Assembly: GCA_964384205.1 (NCBI GenBank)
Contig: CAYLKS010000045.1
Location: 1 to 22,766 of the forward strand
Direction: 5' to 3'
Length of the DNA: 22,766 nt
Source of the DNA: CAYLKS01 sp964384205 [NCBI: uncultured bacterium]
GTDB taxonomy: Bacteria > JAGOEH01
Shown here: positions 10,112-17,422 of the stretch, piece by piece
Layout: every line of letters begins with the position of its first letter
How positions within the stretch are numbered: the first letter of the stretch is position 1
Made by a program: the position numbers and the translations under genes
The notes under the pieces: model-generated
Seen by the model: only the letters and a program-made list of their open reading frames with translations
The model's database searches: none
What the model was told of the DNA's origin: nothing

Positions 10112-10354
10112 TTAATCTTCTTTTAAATCATAACCTTTTTTATATACAGTAATCGCAAACGGTTCTGGACATACATAAAAACAAAATCCACAACCTATAC
10201 ACCCTTCTCCTTTGTAACGTGCTGGATGAAATCCCATTTTGTTAAATTCTGTCGAAAATTCTAATACGTTCTTCGGGCATGATGCAATACATAGTCCGCA
10301 CGACTTACAATTGTCGGGGCTAATTTTTACCATCGGTTCTGTTAAAACAGACAT
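10112..10354 (-). CDS. 2x[4Fe-4S] ferredoxin, 2-oxoacid oxidoreductase delta subunit
   Basis: 80 aa, ATG with AAGGAGG. Two [4Fe-4S] motifs: Cys16/19/22/26 followed by Pro, and Cys52/55/58/62 followed by Pro. Between them, the stretch GFHPARY is typical of KorD/VorD-type delta subunits. It carries electrons from the TPP domain to soluble ferredoxin. The gene lies 12 nt before the alpha subunit and 14 nt after the DUF4097-like gene, so it is inside the long minus-strand operon. I see no separate promoter. Confidence 0.93.
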   Translation of the reverse strand: MSVLTEPMVKISPDNCKSCGLCIASCPKNVLEFSTEFNKMGFHPARYKGEGCIGCGFCFYVCPEPFAITVYKKGYDLKED

Positions 10355-10368
10355 AAGTTTCCTCCTTG

Positions 10369-11175
10369 CTAAAAAGTAATAAGCTTAATATTACCAGTAA
10401 TTAAATCCACAAAAATCTTGCCTTCCCCTTCTCTTAATATTCCCTTCAAACGAACATTATTAGATTCCTGTATTAAAAAATCTCTCAAACTATAATCTAT
10501 TTGCCCTGTTGCAATCCTTGCTTCAACTACTGCAGAAATCCCTTCTTTTAAATCCAATTCTATATTACCGCTTGTCCCTATAAACTCCCAATCAATAGAA
10601 TCTTCCGGATAATATAATGTTGCATAAGCATTTATTTCGTTCGCCGATAACTTAATATCCCTGGCTGTTATGTGATTTAAAGTAATATTCCCTGAGCTAT
10701 TTGATATATTAAGGTTATTATATATATCCGTTATAGTAATATCGCCTATTCTATTATCAATTAATATTTCAATTGATTCAGGCACTACCAATTCATAATC
10801 AAATTCTATCTCTGATAATGAATCTATATTTTCTCCTATGTATGTATTTATAATAAGTTCATCTTTTGAATATATTATTTTATATGAACATGTCTCTAAA
10901 ATATAATTATTTCTTTTATCAGAATTCGATTTTGCAATTTTATCTACTTTCAAATAAGGCTCAAAAGTGTTATTCTTACCTGCTATATCTATATTGCCAG
11001 TATAATTTATAATTTTTATTTTCGTTATATTATCATATATTTTAATTGAATCTGATGCTATCTTTTTATTTACATCTTTATTAAAATCAAAACACTTTAC
11101 ACCTATAACTACTATCACAAAGGAAAAAAATAATAAAAAAACCTTAAAATACAATTTCTCCATTTGATAACTCAA
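10369..11175 (-). CDS. DUF4097-like envelope-anchored beta-repeat protein
   Basis: About 268 aa. One hydrophobic segment near the N-terminus (FKVFLLFFSFVIVVIGV) is a signal peptide or membrane anchor. The rest is outside the cytoplasm and is built of short beta repeats with 'N..G(D/N)I(T/D)I' turns (NYTGNIDIAG, NRIGDITITD, NSSGNITLNH, GTSGNIELDL, TGQIDYSL, TGNIKLITF). This is the pattern of DUF4097 putative adhesins, whose role is poorly known. The start is uncertain. TTG 11175 has AAGGAG at the right distance, ATG 11163 lacks a good site, and the open frame extends to 11199. Any choice overlaps the 3' end of the biotin ligase gene (32 nt for the start used), which implies coupling. Confidence 0.75.
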   Translation of the reverse strand: MSYQMEKLYFKVFLLFFSFVIVVIGVKCFDFNKDVNKKIASDSIKIYDNITKIKIINYTGNIDIAGKNNTFEPYLKVDKIAKSNSDKRNNYILETCSYKIIYSKDELIINTYIGENIDSLSEIEFDYELVVPESIEILIDNRIGDITITDIYNNLNISNSSGNITLNHITARDIKLSANEINAYATLYYPEDSIDWEFIGTSGNIELDLKEGISAVVEARIATGQIDYSLRDFLIQESNNVRLKGILREGEGKIFVDLITGNIKLITF

Positions 11176-11851
11176 CAATATCTCCTTCATCTGTTTCAAA
11201 AATTAAAAAACCATATTCATTAATTGTTTTAATTTTACCTGATAATATACTATTCCCCGTATCAAATTGAACATTTTCATTTATTCTATATCCATATTTA
11301 TCAAATTCTTTTATGAAATTTTTACCTGATTTAAATTCAAATAGAAATTGATTAAAATAGTTTATAATTTTAACTAAATAAGATAATCTATCATCTGGGC
11401 ATTCTTTTATATCATTTATAGCAATTGCTGGTCTATCTATAGTTCTCTTTATACTCTCGTCTAAATATATATTTAATCCAACTCCAAATATAAGCTTATT
11501 TTCAAAATTCTCGCCTAATATGCCGCATATTTTCCGATCATTAACAATAACATCGTTGGGCCATTTTAATTTTCCATTTATTTCATAATCATGTAATGTA
11601 TAAACTACTGCCAACCCCATTATCAACGACAAAAAAGGGATATAGGCATCCTCTACTACCTTTGGAATAACATAACTAAAATATAAACTTCCATTTGCTT
11701 GAGATACCCATTGTCTATCGAATCTTCCTCTTCCCCTTGTTTGCTCTTTACTTATTACTATAAACCTATCAAATCTATTTATAAACTCTTTAGCTTTTTC
11801 CTGAGTGGAAGTAAGACTTTCAAAATATATAATATTTTCTAATATTACAAT
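11144..11851 (-). CDS. birA: Biotin-protein ligase, monofunctional, non-canonical start
   Basis: About 235 aa from an ATT codon at 11849-11851. The frame carries a whole BirA/LplA-type catalytic domain: FESLTSTQEKAKEF (the usual 'STN' substrate-pocket region), EQTRGRGRFDRQWVS (the GRGR biotinyl-AMP loop), GSLYFSYV, then KWPNDVIV and KICGILGE, and a C-terminal SH3-like barrel. ATG/GTG/TTG codons in this frame appear only at 11632, after the GRGR loop, so such a start would delete essential residues. The frame closes with a stop at 11881. An AAAAAAGGAT stretch ends 4 nt before ATT 11851, which makes ATT (or ATA 11845) the likely start. There is no DNA-binding N-terminal domain, so it is not a repressor. 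It would biotinylate carboxylase carrier proteins encoded elsewhere. Confidence 0.82.
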   Translation of the reverse strand: MVILENIIYFESLTSTQEKAKEFINRFDRFIVISKEQTRGRGRFDRQWVSQANGSLYFSYVIPKVVEDAYIPFLSLIMGLAVVYTLHDYEINGKLKWPNDVIVNDRKICGILGENFENKLIFGVGLNIYLDESIKRTIDRPAIAINDIKECPDDRLSYLVKIINYFNQFLFEFKSGKNFIKEFDKYGYRINENVQFDTGNSILSGKIKTINEYGFLIFETDEGDIVELSNGEIVF

Positions 11852-11855
11852 AACT

Positions 11856-12119
11856 CTATCCTTTTTTGAATAATCTTTTTACAGGATATCTTGCAAAAAA
11901 CAACTTTATCAATGTTTTTACAAATCTAGGGATCCTCTTTCTAAAAAGGAATCCCACCAAACTTCCAGAAAATATGTAAAAATACTTATTGCTAAACAAA
12001 ACCTGAGGAGTTAAAGAATCATAGAATGCTTTTTCTGTCTCTTTTTTTGTTAATCTTATTTGTTTTTTTAAAACTTTTATTTTAGCTAAAATTATTTCCG
12101 AATATAAAGGTTCACTCAT
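11856..12119 (-). CDS. Small YqjK-like protein of the YqjD-YqjE cluster
   Basis: 87 aa, very basic at the C-terminus (RKRIPRF...RYPVKRLFKKG). It has an amphipathic, Lys-rich helix at residues 10-35 and one short hydrophobic stretch around 45-60 (YFYIFSGSLVGFLF). I cannot assign a domain with certainty. Its place, third after a YqjD-like and a YqjE-like gene and overlapping the latter by 8 nt (ATGAGTGA), matches the E. coli yqjD-yqjE-yqjK order. A role at the inner membrane is inferred only from that. Its last codons supply the AAGGAT site for the biotin ligase gene. Confidence 0.65.
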   Translation of the reverse strand: MSEPLYSEIILAKIKVLKKQIRLTKKETEKAFYDSLTPQVLFSNKYFYIFSGSLVGFLFRKRIPRFVKTLIKLFFARYPVKRLFKKG

Positions 12120-12471
12120 CTTTAAATTCTCTCAAAACATTACTTAAATCAAATTTGTGTTTTTTAAGTTTAGAAAACGATCTAATAAAAATTAATAAAG
12201 AAATAACAAAAGATATTAAAAATGTTATAAATAGAGACAACCATAAAATCTTTGTTATAAGGTAAAATAAAGCTGTAATAGTCAATGCAAAAAATACAAT
12301 AGCAACAAGAATAAGGATAATGCCAATTACTAAATATAAAAAAATAGGAAAAATAGGGACTGTCTGTTCCCATAAAGACTGAACAACTAAATTAATTTCT
12401 AATTTAACTAAATCTATTGATAGATTAATTAATTCCTTAATTTTCTTTATCAAAGTCTTTGACAAGTTCAT
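12112..12471 (-). CDS. YqjE-like membrane protein (phage-holin 3_6 / DUF1469 superfamily)
   Basis: 119 aa. An N-terminal amphipathic helix of about 35 residues is followed by two long membrane segments (about 40-65 and 70-95, Ile/Leu/Phe rich) and a charged C-terminal tail. This is the architecture of YqjE and the 'putative holin superfamily' proteins that accompany YqjD/ElaB. It starts 5 nt after the DUF883-like gene and overlaps the next gene by 8 nt. The function of the family is not settled. A phage holin is unlikely because no phage genes are present. Confidence 0.72.
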   Translation of the reverse strand: MNLSKTLIKKIKELINLSIDLVKLEINLVVQSLWEQTVPIFPIFLYLVIGIILILVAIVFFALTITALFYLITKILWLSLFITFLISFVISLLIFIRSFSKLKKHKFDLSNVLREFKDE

Positions 12472-12476
12472 CTTTT

Positions 12477-12764
12477 CTATCTTCTAAAAATTTTAGCCCA
12501 GATATAGCCAATGCCAAATGCAATAAAAACAGCTTTGAATGGATTAGTCAAAATATATTTTTTACAATTTGCCAGCCATTTTTCTTCAACTTCTTCTTTA
12601 AATTCACCAGCTTGTTTACCAGCCTCTTCTAATAATTTTTTACCTTCTGCAATTAATTCTTCACCTTTTTTTTGAAGTTCATCCACTTTTTTCTCTACAT
12701 CTTCTCTTACATGTTCTTTTACTTCACCCATAGCTTCTTTTAAATTTTCAGTTTTTTTAGGCAT
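12477..12764 (-). CDS. DUF883 (ElaB/YqjD)-like membrane-anchored protein
   Basis: 95 aa, ATG with AAAGGAGGG. Residues 1-65 form a long charged helix or coiled coil rich in Glu/Lys (KEHVREDVEKKVDELQKKG and similar). A C-terminal segment NPFKAVFIAFGIGYIWAKIFRR follows: the 'P...A...G.G...' membrane anchor with basic tail of the ElaB/YqjD family. E. coli YqjD binds ribosomes and tethers them to the inner membrane in stationary phase; whether this homologue does so is unknown. It is the first gene of the long minus-strand operon and has a strong promoter just upstream. Confidence 0.82.
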   Translation of the reverse strand: MPKKTENLKEAMGEVKEHVREDVEKKVDELQKKGEELIAEGKKLLEEAGKQAGEFKEEVEEKWLANCKKYILTNPFKAVFIAFGIGYIWAKIFRR

Positions 12765-12783
12765 ACGACCCTCCTTTTTTTAT

Positions 12784-12812
12784 ATAATAAGTAAAGGCTA
12801 TTTTAATGTCAA
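12784..12812 (-). promoter_or_regulatory. Strong sigma70-type promoter of the yqjDE-birA-kor operon
   Basis: On the minus strand, a consensus -35 TTGACA (12807-12812), 17-bp spacer and -10 TATTAT (12784-12789). The start point would be near 12777 and the first ATG is at 12764. No further promoter is obvious before 10354, so this one may drive all eight genes down to the hairpin at 7560-7592. Confidence 0.82.
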
Positions 12813-12928
12813 ATGAATTTTAGTAAAAGATAATTTTTGAAAATTTTATAAATAATCATATCTACTTTATATTATAAACAATACTCTACACTATTTAATA
12901 TATCCACATACTATATTAATATATCTAC

Positions 12929-12957
12929 TTGACTTTTAGAAAAAAAATTATTATATA
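12929..12957 (+). promoter_or_regulatory. Promoter of the rpsU-mutS2-dnaG operon
   Basis: -35 TTGACT (12929-12934), 17-bp spacer with A8 at 12940-12947, -10 TATATA (12952-12957). The transcript would begin near 12964, with a leader of about 30 nt before rpsU. Sequence and tract position closely match the tRNA-Lys promoter at 67-95. Confidence 0.8.
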
Positions 12958-12993
12958 CAAACAAACTTTAACCCTTAAACAGGAGGATTTTAA

Positions 12994-13191
12994 TTGCCAG
13001 GAATTATAGTACAAGACGGAGAATCTTTTGAGAAAGCTTTGAAAAGATTTAACAAAGTATGTGAAAAATCAGGAATCATAGCTGATTATAAAAAACATCA
13101 AAGATATGAAAAACCAAGTGAAAGAAGAAAAAGAGAATTAAATGCCGCTAAAAGAAAAATGCTAAAAAAGCTCAGAATGAAATCTCGTTAA
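12994..13191 (+). CDS. rpsU: 30S ribosomal protein S21
   Basis: 65 aa, TTG start 7 nt after a full AGGAGG (12981-12986). The sequence has the S21 hallmarks: GESFEKALKRFNKVCEKSG, then YKKHQRYEKPSERRKRE and a very basic tail. S21 sits near the 3' end of 16S rRNA and helps initiation. In many bacteria rpsU opens the macromolecular-synthesis operon (rpsU-dnaG-rpoD). Here the next genes are mutS2 (15 nt downstream) and dnaG. Confidence 0.97.
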   Translation: MPGIIVQDGESFEKALKRFNKVCEKSGIIADYKKHQRYEKPSERRKRELNAAKRKMLKKLRMKSR

Positions 13192-13206
13192 TAAGCTAAA
13201 ATTAAA

Positions 13207-15645
13207 ATGGATAAACATACTTTACAAATCTTAGAGCTTGACAAAATACTTGATTTAATATCATATTATTCTTTTTCAGATGTAACAAAAGAGCATATTA
13301 AAAATTATAATTTTTATTTTAATAGTAGTATTTTAAAAACTAAACTATCAGAAATAAGAGAACTAAAAAATATTATTAATAATGATATAATTTTTCCCAT
13401 TTCTAACTTCTCTAATATCAAATTATTAATAAGAAAACTTAATATAGAAGGTTCTTTTTTAACAGCAGAAGAATATTATGAAATTTATAATGTTTTATCT
13501 ATTTGTAAAAAAATCAAATCAAGTATAGAAGAATATTCAGCTGATTATCCATTAATAGCAGATATTGTTAGCAAAATTAAACCATTGTCATCAATTATAT
13601 CTTTCATAGAAGATACAATTGATGAAGAGAAAAATATTAAAAGTAGTGCAAGTGAGGATCTCGCTAAAATACGAAATAAAAAAGAAGAACTAAAACAAAA
13701 ATATAATATAAAAATACAAGAACTACTTCAAAAATATCAACATATAGGGATTTTAAGAGATGCCTATGTTACTATTCGAAATGGACATTATGTATTTCCA
13801 ATAAAATTACAACACCGTACAGCAGTATCAGGTGTTATATATGATCAAAGTGATTCTGGAAATACATTATTTATCGAACCAGTTGAATTAATTAACTTTA
13901 ATAATAAAATTGTCCAACTTGAGTATCAAGAAAAAAAGGAAATTGAAAAAATTTTACTGGAGATTGGCAACAAATTAAGAGAAGTATTAACAGAAATAAA
14001 TTCTAACTTTAAAATTTTGATCTATCTTGACTCAATTTACGCAAAAGCAAGATTTGCTATAGATTTCAATGCAAAAATACCTAAAATATCAAATACCAAA
14101 AAAATAAAAATAATTGATGCTAAACACCCACTACTTTTACTACTAAAAGAAAAACCCTCTTTATACTCGCAAATAATAAAACAGGATGATATTAAACCAA
14201 TTGAGGAAGTTGTTCCCCTATCTCTTGAATTTGGGGACGATGAAAGGAAAATCGTTCTTATTTCTGGACCAAATGCTGGGGGAAAAACAGTTGCGTTAAA
14301 AACTATCGGTGTTTTATTACTTATGACATATTTATCAATACCTATTACTGCTTCCGCTGACTCTGAAATCCCTATTTTCTCCGATATTTTTGCAGATATA
14401 GGAGATGAACAATCAATTGAAGCTGGTTTAAGCACTTTTTCTTCTCATATAAAAAATGTCAAAAAAATTATTGATAATGCAAATGAAGAATCTTTAGTCT
14501 TAATTGATGAAATTGGTAGTGGAACAGACCCTGATGAAGGCAGTGCAATAGCTATTGCTATTTTAAAATACTTTTTAAATAAAAAAATCACATCTGTAGT
14601 AACAACACATTATGGCAAGTTAAAGGTTTTTGCATTACAACATAAGGGAATAATGAATGCTTCAATGGAATTTAATAACAAAACATTAAAACCTACTTTT
14701 AAACTAAATCCAGATGTACCCGGGAAAAGTTATGCCATAGAAATTGCCAAAAATCTTGGTATCAAAGAGGAGATATTAAAAGAAGCTGAAAACAATTTAG
14801 GAATAGATTCTATTAAATTAAATGAGATTATATTAAAGCTTGAAACTAAACTAAAAAAATATGAAACTAAACTAATGGAACTTGGCATAAAAGAAGAACA
14901 ACTAAAAGAATTAATTGGAGAATATGAAACAAAAAAAGACAAATTAAATAAATATTATCACAAAGCAAAAGAAGAAGCTCTCATTGAAGCTAACAAGATT
15001 GTTAAAGATGCTCAATCCTTAGTTGAAAAAGTAATCACAGATATTAAAGTTAAAGAAGCCGACAAAAATACAATAAAAAAAGGAAAAGAATTAATAAAGT
15101 CTTTTCATCATGACATAAAAAAAGAGATCAATAATATAAAAAAAGATAAAAATCCGAGAAAATTATATAAAAACCCCAGACCGGGAGATATTGTCTGGAT
15201 TGAAAGTATTCAATCAACAGGAAAAATTATAAACATTTCCCATCACGGTCCAAAAGTACAGGTCAAAGTTGGTAATTTTAAAATGTTAACTAATAGAGAT
15301 GATATTTTTGAATTATCAGAAAAAGACAAAAATAATAAAAATTTTCACCAAAATATTAATCAAAAATATAATCAACATAGTTATATTGAAAACGATCTTG
15401 CACTATCCACTCAACTCGATGTAAGAGGATTAAATGTGGATCAGGCAATAAAAAAAGTTGACGAATTTTTATCAAAAATATGTGTTCATGATATAGAAGA
15501 AGTTAGAATAATACATGGATTAGGGAATGGCATACTCAAATCACAAATAAGAGAATTTTTAGCAACCTATCCAGCGGTCGCCTCATTTAGTGCTGCACCT
15601 TTAGAATTTGGTGGCGATGGTGTTACTGTCATAAGACTTAAATAA
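13207..15645 (+). CDS. mutS2: Endonuclease MutS2
   Basis: 812 aa, full length. The N-terminal half is the MutS-like core/lever region without the mismatch-recognition domain. The ATPase domain has Walker A GPNAGGKT (354-361) and Walker B with Asp434-Glu435 in VLIDEIGSGTDPDEG, then the TTHYGKLK motif. A long coiled coil rich in Lys/Glu (about 530-650) follows, then a KOW-like segment (RPGDIVWI) and a C-terminal Smr nuclease domain (LDVRGLN; HGLGNG near 770-775). MutS2 proteins suppress recombination and, in some bacteria, rescue collided ribosomes. Its place between rpsU and dnaG, 15 nt and 1 nt away, is unusual. No strong ribosome-binding site precedes its ATG, so coupling to rpsU is likely. 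Confidence 0.97.
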   Translation: MDKHTLQILELDKILDLISYYSFSDVTKEHIKNYNFYFNSSILKTKLSEIRELKNIINNDIIFPISNFSNIKLLIRKLNIEGSFLTAEEYYEIYNVLSICKKIKSSIEEYSADYPLIADIVSKIKPLSSIISFIEDTIDEEKNIKSSASEDLAKIRNKKEELKQKYNIKIQELLQKYQHIGILRDAYVTIRNGHYVFPIKLQHRTAVSGVIYDQSDSGNTLFIEPVELINFNNKIVQLEYQEKKEIEKILLEIGNKLREVLTEINSNFKILIYLDSIYAKARFAIDFNAKIPKISNTKKIKIIDAKHPLLLLLKEKPSLYSQIIKQDDIKPIEEVVPLSLEFGDDERKIVLISGPNAGGKTVALKTIGVLLLMTYLSIPITASADSEIPIFSDIFADIGDEQSIEAGLSTFSSHIKNVKKIIDNANEESLVLIDEIGSGTDPDEGSAIAIAILKYFLNKKITSVVTTHYGKLKVFALQHKGIMNASMEFNNKTLKPTFKLNPDVPGKSYAIEIAKNLGIKEEILKEAENNLGIDSIKLNEIILKLETKLKKYETKLMELGIKEEQLKELIGEYETKKDKLNKYYHKAKEEALIEANKIVKDAQSLVEKVITDIKVKEADKNTIKKGKELIKSFHHDIKKEINNIKKDKNPRKLYKNPRPGDIVWIESIQSTGKIINISHHGPKVQVKVGNFKMLTNRDDIFELSEKDKNNKNFHQNINQKYNQHSYIENDLALSTQLDVRGLNVDQAIKKVDEFLSKICVHDIEEVRIIHGLGNGILKSQIREFLATYPAVASFSAAPLEFGGDGVTVIRLK

Positions 15646-15646
15646 G

Positions 15647-17422
15647 ATGCCCTATATTTCTGAAGATATTATTGAGGAGATATTAGATAATACCGATATT
15701 ATAGACATTATCAATAATTATATCACTTTAAAAAAAAGTGGCCAGAATTTTACTGCCTTATGTCCATTCCATAATGAAAAAACACCTTCCTTTGTAGTCA
15801 GCCCTCAAAAACAAATTTTTCATTGTTTTGGCTGCGGCGTTGGCGGAAATGCTATTTCTTTTATCCAATTATACGAAAAAATATCTTTTGTTGAAGCTGT
15901 AAAAAAACTCGCAGAACTGATTGGTTATTCATTACCAGAAAGCAAAGAATATGCCCATGTAAATAAATATAAATCATTATATGAAATTACTGAATGGGTC
16001 GCCGATTTATACTATAAAAATTTAGATAAAAATAATAAACAGATAAAAAATTTTTTAATTAAAAGAAATATAAAAAAAGTTACATGTGATATTTTTAAAT
16101 TAGGTTATGCTCCTGATCAATGGGATTTTATTTATCAAAAAGCTATTAAATCAAAAATAGATATAAATAAATTAATCGAACTTGGCATTCTGGTAAGAGG
16201 CAAAAACAACCAAATTTATGATAGATTCCGCAATAGATTTATCTTTCCTATTTTTAATACTTCAGGGAAAATTGTTGCTTTTGGAGGAAGAATTATATCT
16301 GATGATGATAAATTTCAAAGAGCAAAATATATCAATTCTCCGGAATCTGCAATTTTCAAGAAAAGTAATTTCTTTTATGGCCTCTATCAAAATTTACATA
16401 ATATTCAAAAACAAAATGAAGCAATAATTGTTGAAGGATATATGGATGTTTTAGCATTATATCAGGCTGGATTTAAAAATGTTATAGCTACATTAGGTAC
16501 AGCATTTAATGAAAATCATCTAAAAAATTTAATTAAATTTACAAATAAAATAACTCTTCTTTTCGATAGCGATATGGCGGGATTAAAAGCGGCATATAAT
16601 TCTTCTGAAATAATTTTATCCTCTTCTATAGAATGCCATGTATGTTTACTAAAAAAGGGAGAAGATCCAGATTCAATGGTTAATAAATTCGGCAAAGATG
16701 CTTTTTATAAAAAATTAAAAGAATCTATTCATGCTTTAGATTTCCGCTGGAAATACATTTCAAAAATAAAAAAAGAACTAAGCCATCAACAACAGATAGA
16801 AGAATTTTTAAACTTTTTTAGTAAAGTTAAAGATCCTATTCTAAAAGAAGAATATATAACATTATCATCCAGAATACTAAATATAGGAACTGATATTTTA
16901 AAAGAAAAAATTTCTCAAATGAAAAAACATGTTAAAAAAGAAACCAAAAAACAAACTATAAAAATTAATCTTAAAAATTTAAAAAAAGAAGAAAAAGCAC
17001 TCCTGTATATAATCTTGAAATATCCAGAATATTTAAAAAAATTTCAACAAGATATACATATTGAATTTATTGAAAGTTCAATTATTAGAAATATTTTAGA
17101 AAACATTATAGAATATAGTTTTGAAAATGATGAATTGCCAGATAATTATTTAATATTTACTAATACTGTAGAAGAACAAAGTTTGCTTTCAGAACTCATG
17201 ATAAATGATATAAACTATTCCGAAAATAAAATTAAAGATTTATACAATAAATGTATTCTAAAACTTAAATTAAATTACATAGATAAAGAAATAAGCATAT
17301 TAAATAATAAATTAAAAAATCAGGAGTCAATGTTAGACGAAGAAACATTAAATAAGCTTCTTACAAGATTAGAGAAATTATTAAATCACAGGAGGGAGTT
17401 AAATGAGCAATTGGAAAAATGA
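15647..17422 (+). CDS. dnaG: DNA primase
   Basis: 591 aa. The N-terminal zinc-binding CHC2 domain has Cys39-x2-His42 and Cys60-x2-Cys63 (LCPFHNEKTPSF, FHCFGCGVGG). The catalytic TOPRIM part has Glu263 in VEGYMDVLALYQAGF and the metal-binding DSDMAG (Asp307, Asp309). The C-terminal 150 or so residues are a helical domain expected to bind the DnaB helicase. It makes the RNA primers for replication. The gene starts one base after the mutS2 stop and overlaps the next gene by 20 nt. rpoD does not follow, unlike the classic operon. Confidence 0.97.
   Translation: MPYISEDIIEEILDNTDIIDIINNYITLKKSGQNFTALCPFHNEKTPSFVVSPQKQIFHCFGCGVGGNAISFIQLYEKISFVEAVKKLAELIGYSLPESKEYAHVNKYKSLYEITEWVADLYYKNLDKNNKQIKNFLIKRNIKKVTCDIFKLGYAPDQWDFIYQKAIKSKIDINKLIELGILVRGKNNQIYDRFRNRFIFPIFNTSGKIVAFGGRIISDDDKFQRAKYINSPESAIFKKSNFFYGLYQNLHNIQKQNEAIIVEGYMDVLALYQAGFKNVIATLGTAFNENHLKNLIKFTNKITLLFDSDMAGLKAAYNSSEIILSSSIECHVCLLKKGEDPDSMVNKFGKDAFYKKLKESIHALDFRWKYISKIKKELSHQQQIEEFLNFFSKVKDPILKEEYITLSSRILNIGTDILKEKISQMKKHVKKETKKQTIKINLKNLKKEEKALLYIILKYPEYLKKFQQDIHIEFIESSIIRNILENIIEYSFENDELPDNYLIFTNTVEEQSLLSELMINDINYSENKIKDLYNKCILKLKLNYIDKEISILNNKLKNQESMLDEETLNKLLTRLEKLLNHRRELNEQLEK

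Noticed and set aside
11856-11870. AAAAAAG run at the end of the YqjK-like gene as a programmed frameshift into birA
   Set aside because: Joining would need a +1 shift, not the -1 that such runs favour, and a fusion to a biotin ligase has no known parallel. Re-initiation at ATT is simpler.
12182-12373. 63-codon minus-strand frame rich in Phe/Tyr/Ile
   Set aside because: An out-of-frame shadow of the YqjE-like membrane gene.
12112-12471. Phage holin, hinting at a prophage
   Set aside because: The protein belongs with the YqjE-like holin-superfamily proteins found beside YqjD/ElaB; no lysin, tail or integrase genes are near.
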